A DNA stretch of 64,000 nucleotides. Source: Antedon mediterranea. Its lineage: Eukaryota; Echinodermata; Crinoidea; Comatulida; Antedonidae. Below are positions 37,880-51,401 of the stretch, one piece after another. The position numbers were made by a program, and so were the translations under genes. Position 1 is the stretch's first letter; each line of letters starts with the position of its first letter. The notes under the pieces were generated by a model. That model was not told the origin of the DNA. It worked only from the letters and a program-made list of their open reading frames with translations, and made no database searches. The stretch is taken from the NCBI RefSeq assembly GCF_964355755.1, contig NC_092671.1, forward strand, positions 8,007,001 to 8,071,000, written 5' to 3'.

Positions 37880-39989
37880 TATAATGTTTTTATGCTTTGT
37901 TTCAAATTGTTAACAAAGAATCTTTTTTAATAATAACTGAACACTTCATGATTGACGTCTATCAGTACTAACTGTCTGTATTCGTCTTGTACATACAGGT
38001 TGTATGCGAGTTGTGTTATTATAGTATTAATATCATATACACCATATAATTATATCATCTAACAAAATTATTAAAACTTTGTAAAATGCGCAATTTTGAG
38101 AGCTTTAATATTGAAAATGTTTATGGACGGGTCACTCAGCTAAACATTATTAATGGTGGCGCTGTTTTGAATTCAAAGAGAATCGCATGAGAGACAATAT
38201 AAGTTTGGCCATTTCCGAAAGTGGTGCATATTTTTTTTTAATTTGATATATTAGGATATTTACGAGTAATATTGTATTTAATTAGTCAATAGTTTGAAAC
38301 AGTCCCAGTTTATATGTTTGTTTAATAGGCCTAATTTATCAACCTCAAATGGATTAGGCACTCCACGCCATGGAGGGGCTGAGATGGATAAGTGTAGCGG
38401 AAACCCTCTACTTTCTCGAAAGATGCACTGGATTCTTTAAAGTGCACATGAGTGAGATGTTACATACTGGACATCTAGTAAAGACTTGTTCTAGTAAACC
38501 ATGGTCGAGAAGAGCACAGGTTCACACCACATACGGATAAGGATGTTGGTATATGTATCTAGGCCTAAGGAAAAAACATAATTTTAAACAAATAAGGCCT
38601 CTTCTCCTTCGTTGAAAAACTACAATTTAAAAACTATGTGTTTGAACATAATTCAATTGAAAATTGATTTCTTGATTCCAATAAATCTAAATAATGTATA
38701 CAATATGGCCTATATGAAACAACAACCGTAGGGCTTACATATATTACAATATTTATTTTTTAAACACCTGTCACACACTAAAAAAAGAACAACTGAAATG
38801 TATAATTTAGGGCTAAGCATGGGAAGACATAATGTTTATCTGAACCTGTTGACACATTGCTTACTGTTCTTAACATTTCTGTACAGATACAAGTTGAAAT
38901 ATTCAGAGACGAATGTGAGGACATGGTTTACCTCTATATCGCCCTCTATAATTATTTATCACGTCTTTCATAATTCGCTCATGGAGGAGATAAAACCAAA
39001 TCCGTTGAAAATCTTACAATTTTGATTGACGACCGTTTCATGTAGGATTAATTAATAATTGATAGTTAATTAGAAATAATCTAATCATAATTAGTTTTTA
39101 AGAACTGGTCGTGTTAAAATTTATAAAACTTCTCTCAGATTATAAATAATTTATCGATATGATCGTAAATTACATGATTCCAATTCGCTGATTTGGTTAA
39201 AAAGTAGATACGGAACATAGGTTATAAATGGTTGTAAATAAGTCTAATAAATTATACAAATATGAAAATTTCTGTAAAAAATATATAAATCAGATTTAAA
39301 TTCAATTTATCAACCTGACACTATAGTATTAATGCGGTATTGAGTGCGTATCTATACGTTTATTTTCTATGCAAATATAAAGTAGGCCTAATAACATAAA
39401 GTTAAAATTTAACATCCAAGTTATAATAATGATAGCAAATGAAATGATTTAAAACAGTACATCATTGCTAAATCTTTTTAGAAAAATTGTGTTTACTAAT
39501 TTATATTGTAAGCACTTTACTTCACTTTTAAACGATATTAACCTTAGGCCTAACGATATTCATGGTATTAAATCAGTCCTACGTTTTAATTAATTTAATT
39601 AATAATCTTGATAATCTAATTATTATAATTATTAATTCCAAACATTAATATACATACAGGGGCCTAATTGTTTAAAAATTATGTTTGGAGCATCATATAA
39701 TATAGTGGTTGTTAAGCATAAGCGTTTGAATGTTAGTATTATGATTTTTATAAATACATAATTTTATGTTTTCGCTGTCCTTGTACTGTACATTCGATCC
39801 GGAGAACGTTAATGTTATCGACTCTAATTTATCAATTTTTTCAATATACTATCGAAACCATTTTACGTATTTTTGTAATAAATGACCGTATACATTTTTT
39901 TTAGTGCTATACATTATACATGTATACTAATCTATCCGATGTTGTAGGTAAAGCCAATGCACCTGTCTATACAAACATTACAGCGGTTT
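37880..39989. other. intergenic DNA, no gene seen
   Basis: AT-rich spacer 3' of the Hox6-like gene. The block 38341-38540 is distinctly less AT-rich. It includes GGATTCTTTAAAGTGCACAT, reminiscent of an old dispersed repeat of marine invertebrates, and no coding frame spans it. An open frame at 38798-39025 has no motif. Confidence 0.4.
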
Positions 39990-40460
39990 CAGGAGTTCAT
40001 TATACTTGGTCGTGCTTTCACATGAAGCCTACATGGATAAAGTATTATCCGGCCGAATGACCTGTCATGTATTTTAAAATTGTATTCGGTCGCGCTTTTT
40101 AATTATTACAAATGACAACCTCATGGAAGTACTATATACGGCATTACAATCATTCTGTATCTTATTTTAGTATGTGGTTCGGAAAAAATAGAATGCATCT
40201 TAATTGAAATTATCATCGGCTTTATTTTACAGTTGCTGATTTTTACTAGAAAATATGGTTTGAATACATTATCTTTACATTGGCATTGATCGTCATATTG
40301 TATCGGTCGCGCTAGTTTTAATATAAAAATTAATGGATACATAAATTGGATACATTCAATCACACGACATCGTCTTACCGTAAGTATTTCGGTCGCGCTT
40401 ATTTTTAACGACAAAGAATCCTACCGACAACATGGATATTATGTTGAATGACCTGTCATC
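39990..40460 (+). repeat. diverged tandem duplication with TCGGTCGCGCTT motifs
   Basis: The motif (T)TCGGTCGCGCTT or a close variant occurs at 40006, 40085, 40302 and 40387. The spacings of about 80, 217 and 85 bp suggest two units of about 300 bp, each with two motifs. GAATGACCTGTCAT occurs near 40055 and again near 40445. The units are otherwise strongly diverged. The open frame at 40121-40414 (minus) lies inside and is not protein-like. Confidence 0.55.
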
Positions 40461-43400
40461 GGCATTATCTAGTCTTTGGTGGATCTAACAGCTCATCTAA
40501 ATTGCATTTACGTTAGTAAACCCACATACATACGATACACCTATCTATTTTAGGGATTACGTGCTTTATGGCATTCATTTATACGTGGAATGTTTGAACG
40601 GTTGGATGGCAGCATGTGTAAACATGCGATTTGATCAAAATCCAGTTAAAGACAGTACAGTTACTTAGGCCTAGAGTTTGATACAAAGTAATAGTTTTCT
40701 GCATATACCAATATAATTAAATCACTGTTATAATAATATCATTATCAAATCCTAGAGTTCTGAGAGACAAGATATTAAACTACAGAATGAACCGTGTATA
40801 ATGAATTCATACATAAAGTATAGTGAACAAACTATACTTAATGAACTCAAGATAAATATAAATAATTCAACAGAAATAAGATATATTTCGAGCGATAAAA
40901 ATCATCCGGGTTTATTAGATATTGATATGGTCATAATTTCATATTACAATGTGAATAGATTATTGTGATTCCACTTGTGTATACTAATAGACCGATTATT
41001 ATTGAATAAATCGGATAATTTTACTAATTAACCAATGTTTCTCCAAAAGTGTGCCAAACACGAATGTACCGTATACATTACGTTTATAATATCACACTGT
41101 GGATCTAGTTATTTATATATAATATGCCTATAATCTACTGAAGGTTAGAGAACACGCACAGTCGGCAACAAGAAAAATTAAACTGGAATAAATACAAGAA
41201 ATAAAAGAAATTCTAAAACACCCATTGAATTAATTAATTTTAAACGGTAAAAGATGAAGAAATCTGTAATTATATATCTTTATATTGTACCGTGAACCAA
41301 AAAAAAAGGATGGAACATCGCTGAATCGAATAACATTGTTCTTGTGTGTAATATTTTCCAGTCCTCAATGTTAAAAAAAAAATATTCTTGTTTTTATAGA
41401 GGATACAAAATATAGTATTTTAATAAACTGAAGTATACCATAAAACACTATTATAAGTTCTATACCGATCATAATAACATCAGGGAAACACTGTTTGAAA
41501 TTTCCTGAAGTCTGATCGTTATAACATCGATTGAATACGAGTATATTAATCAAGATTTAGAAATTAATTCTAAATAAAACATAAGGTCGTAAATTATGTG
41601 AGCGCCAGACCATTTCATTTAGGAGATTTCAAGTATATTTTGAAAACAGGAAGGGAACAGCCTACAAACGTGAATACGGTCTGACTATACGACATATTAT
41701 ATTGATCAATAGGGTAATTCAATTTAAAAGACGTTATCCGTATCTAAACCGGTTGATTTGTTTGATCCAAGTCGCTTTGTTTCTTTGTGATACTTGACTT
41801 TTTAATAGCGTACTGCAGCAGTATTGCAATAATAATAATTATAATATTCAGACTCAAGATTAACAGGGGAAAAATATATGGTTGTCTAGTTACTGTATAG
41901 GCCTACACATATATGATATATTTATTATATTTAAGCTTATAAGGCATTTATTCAGATTAACAATAAAATGTGCCCTTTTTTTGTATGTTTCCGGATTTAT
42001 AATAATTGCATTATACAGAATGATTTTCCATACTATTGTGCAATAGTGATAGGCCTACTATAATACATATCTATGACTGTATTTTTTCACATTTAATATA
42101 TATTGTCTATGTGCATACATTTAAACAGCGGTATTAATTAACATGAGGGCGGTTTTGTGTGTATGATATAACTATTGTTATATCTTGGTAGGGTAATTGT
42201 GACGTACACGTAAACCCTTTAAATGAATTATTGGTATTGTGTTCATGAATAGTACATAATATATTTCATCGTAAACTAATTACCATTGGTGGTACAGTAC
42301 GTACAAGACAATATCACAGCATTAGAAACAATTGAAAAATCGTGAGCCTGTGATGCTATGACAAGAAAGTGGGTTGATATTACTGTTATATTCAATATTA
42401 ATAACCAAATACCAAGTTGACGACATAGAGCCGGTCAATCAGGCACAAAACAATACTAGAATTTAATTTACTCTTGTAAATTGCCTAAATTCAGCAATTA
42501 ATATACGTGTTATTTTAAACAAACGTTAAATTTCCGCATGCACGTACCGTACGAAACGTGTAGTGTGTTGTCGTCACGGTCGCCGTACGCCTAATAGATT
42601 GTTCAGAAATTAAGAACCAAAAAATGGACAGCGCTTACTGCAGATGCGATGTGTAATTAACGAAACAAAACGGAGGTAAAAATATAATTTGATTTATGTG
42701 TTGTTCTTACGTGTACGGACGACGACAGAGCTATGTAGTCCTGGTGTCGGCTTGTAAACCGTCGAAAACAATTAGCTTTTAAAGAAAAGTACGTGTTTTT
42801 GATTTCAATGAGAAAAAACCCCAATTTGATTGTTACAAAAACGTGGCTTAATTTTAGATGGATTTATTTGACTCACAGTATCTTTATGATAATATAAAAT
42901 CGCAATAAAACCAGGTTTAGTTATGAATATTATTTAATTTACCAAAGTATTATTTTATTAGGCCTATTTGTTTTTTTTTTATACATGGGCCTATTTGGAC
43001 TATTTTAAACCTTAAATACTATTTCTTAAAATGAAATAATTCGCTTAATGGGATATATCAATTTTGTTTTAGAATAATTTTTACAGATTATTTATGCATA
43101 GAGGAATTCCATGGTTCATGCGAATTGGTATTAAATCTACGGTGACACCTAGTTGTCGCTTGCGTTTAATGTTGAGTGTTATGATACGCATTTTGTACGC
43201 GTGTGCGTCAATTTCGTGACTCATCTTTGTGCAGCGTATTGTTTGATCATAACAATTTAAGGAAACAATTTTGGAGTTATTGATTAACGAATATGTCCGA
43301 TTGCATGAGTTTTTGTATTCAACACGATTTGCAATGAAATATCATTTACTAATGAATAAATGCCATTATAGTACCGTTATTGTGAAATATGGGCCTGTCA

Positions 43401-44080
43401 ATATCATCTCTTTTTAGTAGACTTCATTATGATATTTCCTTGGCCTTGTTGTCCGTCAGCGGCCTGTGTACAACACGGTCTTATAAATCGTATATAGCAT
43501 AACAAAATCTTAAATTGAGGTTGACCATGTCCAAACCAGCTAAAAGAAGGATTTATTTAGTCTTAAGTTGACTATATTTTATAACTTAGTTTAATGAATT
43601 GACGGTGAATTCAGTATATCACTCAAAGAACCGCGACAATGATGGATAGCCTATTAGATGGCATTCGCATTCGACTTGTTGCGTTGTCAATAATATAAAC
43701 GGCTTACTTTTCACTATTCACTGCAGTCCATCATTACACTTAGGCCGTAAATAATATACCGTTTTGTTTCACTCGAAGCTATATATGTTTACACCTTGCA
43801 AATCGCTCGAATGTGTATGTGTATATAGTGAAGTTCTGTGTGGTGACCAATGGAGAATATTATTGCTTGGTTTCTACTACAGGCAAGGGCATTAAGCGCA
43901 ACGCAAGTAATTTGACCAATCACAAGCAATGAATAAGTCGAACAGTCCCTTGTGACTGTTCAACTCGCCTACGTTGCGCTTACGTCATTGCGTTGCGTCA
44001 TAATGGATATTTACCGTGTATATACGTTTAACAAAAATAAATATACAAATAAAACGTTAATATTACTATGACACTAATTC
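40461..44080. other. intergenic DNA, no gene seen
   Basis: AT-rich spacer. At 43862-44006, GCGCAACGCAA and the opposed TTGCGTTGCGTCATAATGG form a loose inverted repeat around an 8-bp-stem hairpin (GAACAGTC/GACTGTTC). This resembles 7501-7580 and is probably an old mobile-element family. Interval 42536-42740 is richer in CpG than its flanks. Confidence 0.4.
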
Positions 44081-44284
44081 TTTACTTTTATATTAGGAAG
44101 GTATATTACATTTTAAGAACAATACATTATTGCTCTCTAAAAAAAGGAAAGACATTATATTTATAAAGCTCTGCCTATACACTATCAAACTAGTTTGACA
44201 AAAAAGTGTGATGTGCCCAAATAGGGTAGTGATATGCCAAAATATGGTAGTGATGACATCATCATGTCTATATATGGACACATT
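44081..44284 (+). mobile_element. MITE fragment plus shared flank, AGCTCTGTC family
   Basis: The left MITE end AGCTCTGCCTATACACTATC at 44167 is followed by the internal blocks and a break near 44284; the right end is missing. The 85 bp before it (TTACTTTTATATTAGGAAGG to GAAAGACATTATAT) are also present at 47839-47918, so the repeated unit is larger than the MITE. Confidence 0.75.
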
Positions 44285-45159
44285 ATATACGTAGCTTATT
44301 ATTATTGACCTAGATAAACAATGTTGTTATTATTAAAACCTATAAATACTATTATCAATACTGTCTGCATCCATTCCGGCGTCATTAACTAAAATGACTA
44401 AACATTGCATAACTTAACGCATCATGCCGTAATACACTACAGGTTTTAAAATGAGAAATAAAATAAGCTACAAAGTGCATTAATCATATTAAACGAGACA
44501 GATTACCAGTTGTCTATGGACTTTTATCTATATTTAAATTGCTCTAACTTTATTACATTGCAAATATTTCAATAGAAAACAAACAATGGGTATGCCATGG
44601 TAAAAAACTAAGATGTAAGATCGACTATATTGTCTTCAAACAGATGTATTTTAGCATTGTACCTAAATAAGTATATGAGAACTAATTATACTAATTATCT
44701 GTCAAGTGTATACTCTAAAGTGACGCGTGTTGAAGATAATGATTATTATGTGGTTAACTTTAATTGATTTACTTGAAGAATAATTACTGTACATCTCATT
44801 GATTGTTGTAAAGGTGATGTTGGCAGTGGTAGCAGAAAAAGTGCAACGTGATTTAGAAACATGGAACAAATTAAATAAGACAACAAGAATAAGACAAAAA
44901 CAGGGCATGTATCATTTTAACAACAAACATAAAGACATTGGTAAAATAGGCGCTTTAGAGCAACGTTTATGTATATCATTATTTAACAAGTAACACGCTT
45001 ATAACATTCGAGCTCAAGAAAAAATCTTTGTCTCGTAAACTTTATAACTGTGTTTTCTAATCCAAGGCCCCTAAATGTGGAAACGCGTATTTATATTATC
45101 AAATCAATTATTATTAAATACATCTCAAAGTTGCATACGTAAACAGAACCAATGATTTC
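44285..45159. other. intergenic DNA, no gene seen
   Basis: AT-rich spacer. Two overlapping short open frames on opposite strands (44702-44908 and 44799-44993) carry no recognised motif. Confidence 0.4.
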
Positions 45160-45427
45160 GAGTATTTGTAGGACAAAAATACAGCAATAGTAAAAGTGAC
45201 TATAATCGATCTTATGTACCATACTTTCCTCTGGCCTTTGTGTTAGGCCTATAGTATTTTATAATGTTAATTATGTTGCTAGTATAGCTAAATATCAGAG
45301 CACATGAGTACTTGTAGGACCAACAGTAAAAAGGAACTATATCTTATGTACAAGAAATTCCATCTGGCTTCTCTTTATTAGTCCACAGTATTTTATAATG
45401 TTAATGTTGCTGGTATAGCCCGATTTA
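45160..45427 (+). repeat. two-copy tandem duplication, 146-bp period
   Basis: GAGTA-TTGTAGGAC begins both units (45160 and 45306). Both contain TCTTATGTAC, a TCTGGC block, CAGTATTTTATAATGTTAAT-type sequence and TTGCT-GTATAGC in the same order. The copies differ by many substitutions and indels, so the duplication is old. Confidence 0.8.
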
Positions 45428-47838
45428 AAATAGTTTTGAAACAACCCTTTTGAGAGAGAAAGCTACGACTATCTCGTTCTTCCACATTAGTTTAGGTAAA
45501 GGGTTACAAAACACATTATTTTTTGTTAATATTCAATTTGTCCCAGCCATCAAACTTGTGAGCCTATAATGTTGCAAGCCAATGAAGTGTACCTTGTTCT
45601 AATTTCAGAACACAGAAGTCAACATCAATCAATCAATTATATTCTACTTATTATAATTCAAATTTTATCTCTGTATTATGACTCAATAGAAAGCGATTAA
45701 TGACTGCAATATAAAAAGAAATCTTAATTCTGAGATTCATGAGTCGTGGAGACAATTCTGTCGATGGCGGTGCTATTTAGGTCTAGAAAGACGATTTAGG
45801 AAACTTTTGCATCAGAAATTATTTGTTAACTGTGGGATTTAAGGTAGGAATGTTTGTTTTGTAATTTGATTAACATTTTGAAGTAATTAAATCTATTTAT
45901 TTTATAATAATGCAAAAACATTCCTGTTGAGTCAATTATGATTGATACATCTATAAATAATATGTTTATGTTTTAGAAACATGGATATTGTTAAAATTTT
46001 TATTAGATATGTTATAGATGTAATAATTTCATCATTTATATTTATGACACTGAATACCATACCGTACTATCATCTGTAATTATGCATGTGACAAACGTAT
46101 TCGTATAAAATCATTTAAAATATGAAAATATTACAATGAATATTTAAATGTCAAATATGATAGTTTACACATATCATAAAGATGTATTCTTCATCGTTTA
46201 TGATTTCATAAAGTGGAAGCATTTTGTGCACAGCTGGTACTAGTTCAATTACAAAACGTTTATCTATACCAATTACTAAATCACAGGTTTCATTAAGTAT
46301 TGAATGAATAAATAAGGCGCGACTGATTTGGCACTTCAGGCCAAAGTTTCCCACTATGGAAATTACTGTAAAAATCTAAATCTGACAACCGTTTTGATTT
46401 CGTTGTTCTAAAATTATTTGTAGTTATTCTTGCCTGGAGGTTCAAAGTACACTCTTGCAGAATCGACAAAGTATATGCATTTTTATTGCTTCTGGACTGA
46501 TATCGTTCTTAATTTCTAGCCAACCCAAGGGAGTAATCACGAATAGCCGCAAGCGAAATATATTACAACGAAATACCTACTCATACAGATATTCGACATA
46601 TCTTAGACATAGTAATTTTAGTAAATACAAAATTGGTGAACATAATTATAAAGCTGATCCGATAAGCATTTTCAGACAGTCGTCTTCCTCTATAACAACT
46701 TCAACTGTTTTTCAGCCGATTCTGATGGTTCTGTATCTAGGAATTGTCATGATACAGCACCTTATGTTTTTCAATAACCCTTAAACAAACCATCCACGAT
46801 ATAGGCACACATGAGATGCTGTATTACGAAGTGTGTCATGAAACTGGAGAATGTACACAAAATAACCTGCGTACTTAATGTTATGTTTGATGATTCTTAG
46901 TTAATAAGAACACATTTCTACGAATTTAAGAGGCATAAATAATTTCCAAATGAATGTTTCTTCTTCAGAAGAAATTCAAAATACATTTAGTATATTCTCT
47001 TTGAACCTCTTTTGTCCAATAGAAAATGTATGTGCATATCTTTGTCATATAGGTTTAAATTCCCCAATAACATACCAGTATAGCACAATTCGTTATATGT
47101 CACCCATTGGGGGATGTAACAAAACATCTTTTAAAAATAATATAATTAAATTTAAATTATATTAGTAATACAGTACAATGATGTACATACAACAGGTACA
47201 TAGTACTATTATAATCGAACAAATGATATTTCAATAAGAGCATCTGAATTATACAGTTAATAAAACATAACACATTGTAAATGATGGACTGTGTGTACTG
47301 TGCTGTTACCTTATAGAACAATGTATTCACGGATAATTAAGCGTTCAGTCTAGCATAAAGGATACATTTATTATGCATGTATGTGTGTTTAGTACCAAAT
47401 GTATTTTTGATACATAGATAAGTATTAAGTAATATAATGTAAGCTTAGAAAATATTGTACCGGATTGTCATGTGTACAATAATTGGTAATGTATGGTAAT
47501 CTTGATAAGTAGGCCTATTTACTACAAAAAAGAACATAATCATTTTACGGTTACGTTAAATTGATTTTATTAATAAAAAAAAACCAAAAAAAACAGACGC
47601 ATCTGTATTTCTCACACACCAATGCAGTGTAGAGGTAAATTGAGGTAATATCGCATAATTATATGTCTATTTCCTACACTAAAAATGTATCAGTAATTAA
47701 TAATTATTAGTTAACTAATGGAGTGGTTATACGACTGCTTATGGGTTTCCTCCGTGTACAATACAAAAAAGAATGAAAATATATATATAAAATAACAATC
47801 GGTAAGTCATCAAATTCTCTATATAGTTAGAGAACAAA
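45428..47838. other. intergenic DNA, no gene seen
   Basis: AT-rich spacer. The longest frame is 109 codons at 46455-46784; its translation is Ser/Ile/Tyr-rich with no domain, signal or splice context, and chance is the simplest reading. Confidence 0.4.
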
Positions 47839-48032
47839 CTTTACTTTTATATTAGGAAGGTATATTTACATTTTAAGAACTTAAATTATTGCTCTGCAAA
47901 TTGGAAAGACATTATATTACACTATCAAACTAGTTTGACAAAAAAAGTGTGATGTGTCCAAATATGGTAGTGATATGCCCAGATATGGTAGTGATATGGC
48001 ATCATCATGTCCATATATGGGCATATCACAAG
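47839..48032 (+). mobile_element. MITE fragment plus shared flank, AGCTCTGTC family
   Basis: Second copy of the 44081-44284 unit: the same 80-bp flank, then ACACTATCAAACTAGTTTGAC, GTGTGATGTGTCC, two TATGGTAGTGATATG blocks and CATCATCATGTCCATATATG. The first 10-13 bases of the MITE terminus are deleted at the junction. The right end is missing at a similar point to the 44 kb copy. Confidence 0.75.
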
Positions 48033-49780
48033 TTTAGGCCCACTGTACATCGGACAATGTAATTTATGAAAATCGATTATCAATTATCTATAACAGGAAA
48101 ATTATACAGAATTAGGCCTACTTACCGTTGTCATAGATAATTTCCAAAGGGGTATTCCCACGCTAAATTGACATTTTATTATATAAAAGTCTTGTTAAAT
48201 TTTATAACAATAATCAAAAGATTAGGCCTTTATTCACTCTTTCAATACATACTTTAGGTTAAAGGTTTATATAAAACATTAATAGCCTTACGGTATATGA
48301 TGAACACAGCTCATTTAGTTAACTATTAGTTATACAGCTTAAACTGTTATGAATAAATGTAACTATTACAAGTACATTTTGTTTTGGAAATACATTTGGT
48401 TACAAGACCAATGTACACAAAACAATTATTTCTTTTTACAACTAGCGGGAGTGTTGAACCCGGGCTCTGCTACATTACGGTAACCCATCCGTAACCATTG
48501 TGTAATTTTTATCTTAGACATATATTAATATTATATCAACTTGAATGATTCTGAATTAATTTTTTCATTCGATATCTATTACGTCAAAACGCAAATAATG
48601 ATTTTTCATCATTCATTCTCTCCGTTCATGTATTACTATACGTTTCTCTAATTCCCTCCCGTCCTTTTCCACGGGGCCCCATTAAACAGAGGTGTATCCT
48701 CACAGAGTACCAGATGTGTGTGTAATGGTTGGTAGTTTTATTGATCCGTGGGGACACGATTCGAACACATTGCGACAAAAGGCGTAAAAGCAGTACAGAC
48801 TATATAATGAATTTTAACAAGTGTTGATCCACACGAGCTATGAGAAGTGTCAAGCCAGCCTTCCCAAGTAAAACTTGCCGATGTTTGCTATTCAGCATCA
48901 CACTCAAACATATTCACTGATGTGTGTGTTTTCTTAAACTATCCTTTTAACTTCTCTAGTTTTTACCAGTCAGTTTTTGACGGTGCCATATGTTATAGTG
49001 TTGAATACTTAATCCCCAAACTGATTTGTCAGCAAAAAGTGATGTTAATAATGAGTTAGAATACATTGAAATATTCTAGATATAGGCCTAATCTTTGACG
49101 ACATCAGCATTCTTAATCAAAATACAGAAGTAACAATGCAAACCAGTAGTTATTCAACATCGTAAAGAATGATATTAATGTTTATCTTTAAATAATAGCT
49201 AACTAAAATCAAATGACGATACTGGGCTTCCACTTATTCAGGTTGTAGGCCTATAATATTCTTTAAATAGGCCAGGGAAAAGTGAGATTACATCGTACAA
49301 TCTCATTCTTACCTGAAATAGGCCTAACTGTGTTGTCATACAAGTTCGTATCTAAATACCAATCATGTAATACAACACGTTTATGTTTGTTGTATAATTA
49401 AACGGCTCATTAAGTTTCTATAATTAGTCTAAATTTGCTCGTTAAAAGACGACACGTAATAATACTACAGTACATAGTACATGAATCCATAGAGGAAAAA
49501 ATGCCTCCATGATAAACATGTGTACGTTCTTTTATTTGTCTGTTTTCTTACTTGTTTTCTTTTAACATACATACAGGATTATATTAAATAAAGAAACATT
49601 ATCAGTGTATAGTCTAGGTCTATGAACGAAAAAAAACAAGAAAGAAAACAATTATGACCGTACTCACGATATGCCTTATTAAGAAATGCTTTGCTTAAAT
49701 GCATGTGTTGCCAGTAATTAGTACAGTTGAAAATAAAAACAAAATCATTTTGAGTTATATAATAGTAGTTCAGGTTAGGC
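48033..49780. other. intergenic DNA, no gene seen
   Basis: AT-rich spacer. Minus-strand remnants resembling tRNA B boxes occur near 48455-48475 (GGGTTCAACAC) and 48745-48775 (GTTCGAATCGTGTCCCC). They may be SINE relics; neither folds into a full tRNA by eye. Confidence 0.4.
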
Positions 49781-50345
49781 CTTACATGATGACGACATTA
49801 TGTTGATGACGAAAAACCAACCATTATAGTAAAGAGGAAGATGATGATAACGATGACAATGAAAATATTTTAGGCCTGGTGATAATAATAAATTTCAGTA
49901 CTATGTTAGACCCACAAGCAAATGATGATCATAATTAATTGGTGATTATGATAGAATTGATTAAGATGGTGATAATAATGATAACAATTTATGATGGATA
50001 TCCATCTGTCAATGATATGATGATGAGATAATGAATTATGCCTTTAAGAATGATGAAATTATTATGACAATGGAGTGTTAAAATAGTACCTGATGATGAT
50101 GATAATGATGATGATGTTAATAATCAAAGATGACAACAACAATGATAACGACAGTTTAATAATGATGAGGATAAATAAATAAAGATCTCCTCTGATATTT
50201 AATGAGATGATAACTTAGGCCTGGAATGATTATGATTTCGATGATAATTATGTTAATTATTCTAATGATGATGTTGATGACGTACATAGATGATGTCGTA
50301 GAGATGAGAGGACAATTAAGTTATAAAGGATGATTATAAACCAAA
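49781..50345 (+). repeat. degenerate ATG/GAT-rich tract
   Basis: Long degenerate runs of GATGATGATAATGATG-type trinucleotides on the + strand with few C. It is the strand-mirrored counterpart of the CAT-rich tract at 21889-22330. No open frame survives, so it is not a coding poly-residue tract. Confidence 0.75.
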
Positions 50346-51401
50346 TGATAACTACATGATGGAGTTGACACGACAGGCTGTATATTCATCATTGAACTTT
50401 ATTCCTTTCTTTTATGTTTTTGCTCTTAAATGTATATATTCTGAACCCAGTTCGAGAGCATAATTCGAGAGTATAGACATATAAGCATTTTATTACATGA
50501 AAACGTTAATTAAAAAAGTGATGTTGATCATTCGTTCTTTTAAACTTTTATGATTGACCATTGGCTCGTGTTGCTAATATTTCTATATCTTCAACCGTTT
50601 GATACGTTTTGCCGCTGGGTAAAAAACAAGACAATTTTAATTTATCATTTCTTCGATATTAATCAATTTATCATTGAAATGTAAGATGAAAAAAGCTGCC
50701 GTTTTCAAAAGCGAAAATAGAAACGTACACTGCGATATATATTGCTTTTTGCTTGTTTGAAAGAAGAAAAAAAAAGCTAAATTAGAGTATAAAGGTCGTG
50801 CGGATTATTATTGTTGTGTAGGATATATTAAAGATGACATGAGCAGAAAAGACTATTGTTAGCAACTCAATACTTTACACTCGCATTTTCTTTTATCAAG
50901 TAGAACTACAATAGATGTCTAAATTGTTACAATAACTCACGGTCGGTTCACTAAAAGCATTGGTAAATTTTCACAATTTTTATGTTGGGAGTTTTTTTTT
51001 TCAAGCTTATTATTCTTGCTAAATATAAACATATTTTTGCTGCTGTTAGTTAAGTAAACGTTCTGGCATCGTTTGTGTTGACATTTAATGTTTTCTTTAT
51101 TTCAATGAGGTTTTCTATTTAGCTAAGACCATCGATTCAGGTATCGGAATAGATATTTAATTATGCAAATAAATCATACTATTTATTTCTAAATGTAAAC
51201 ATCATAAATCTTGGTTTTTTTTATTATACTTTTTGTCCTTTATTGTTTAGGTACGGTACTTTATAAATTTTTTTTTTGTTGATATCTAAAAAATAAATAT
51301 AGATTAATGACTTGCCTAAACTTACATTCACCGAATAAATATTAAAAAAATTTGGTCTAGTGCGTTAATTACAATTATTATTATACAGCCAAACTAATAT
51401 T
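50346..51401. other. intergenic DNA, no gene seen
   Basis: AT-rich sequence with several poly-T/poly-A runs and no open frame or repeat of note. Confidence 0.4.

Noticed and set aside
46455-46784. 109-codon open frame as a small gene
   Set aside because: No domain, no coding-like composition and no supporting signals; a frame this long is unremarkable in 26 kb searched in six frames.
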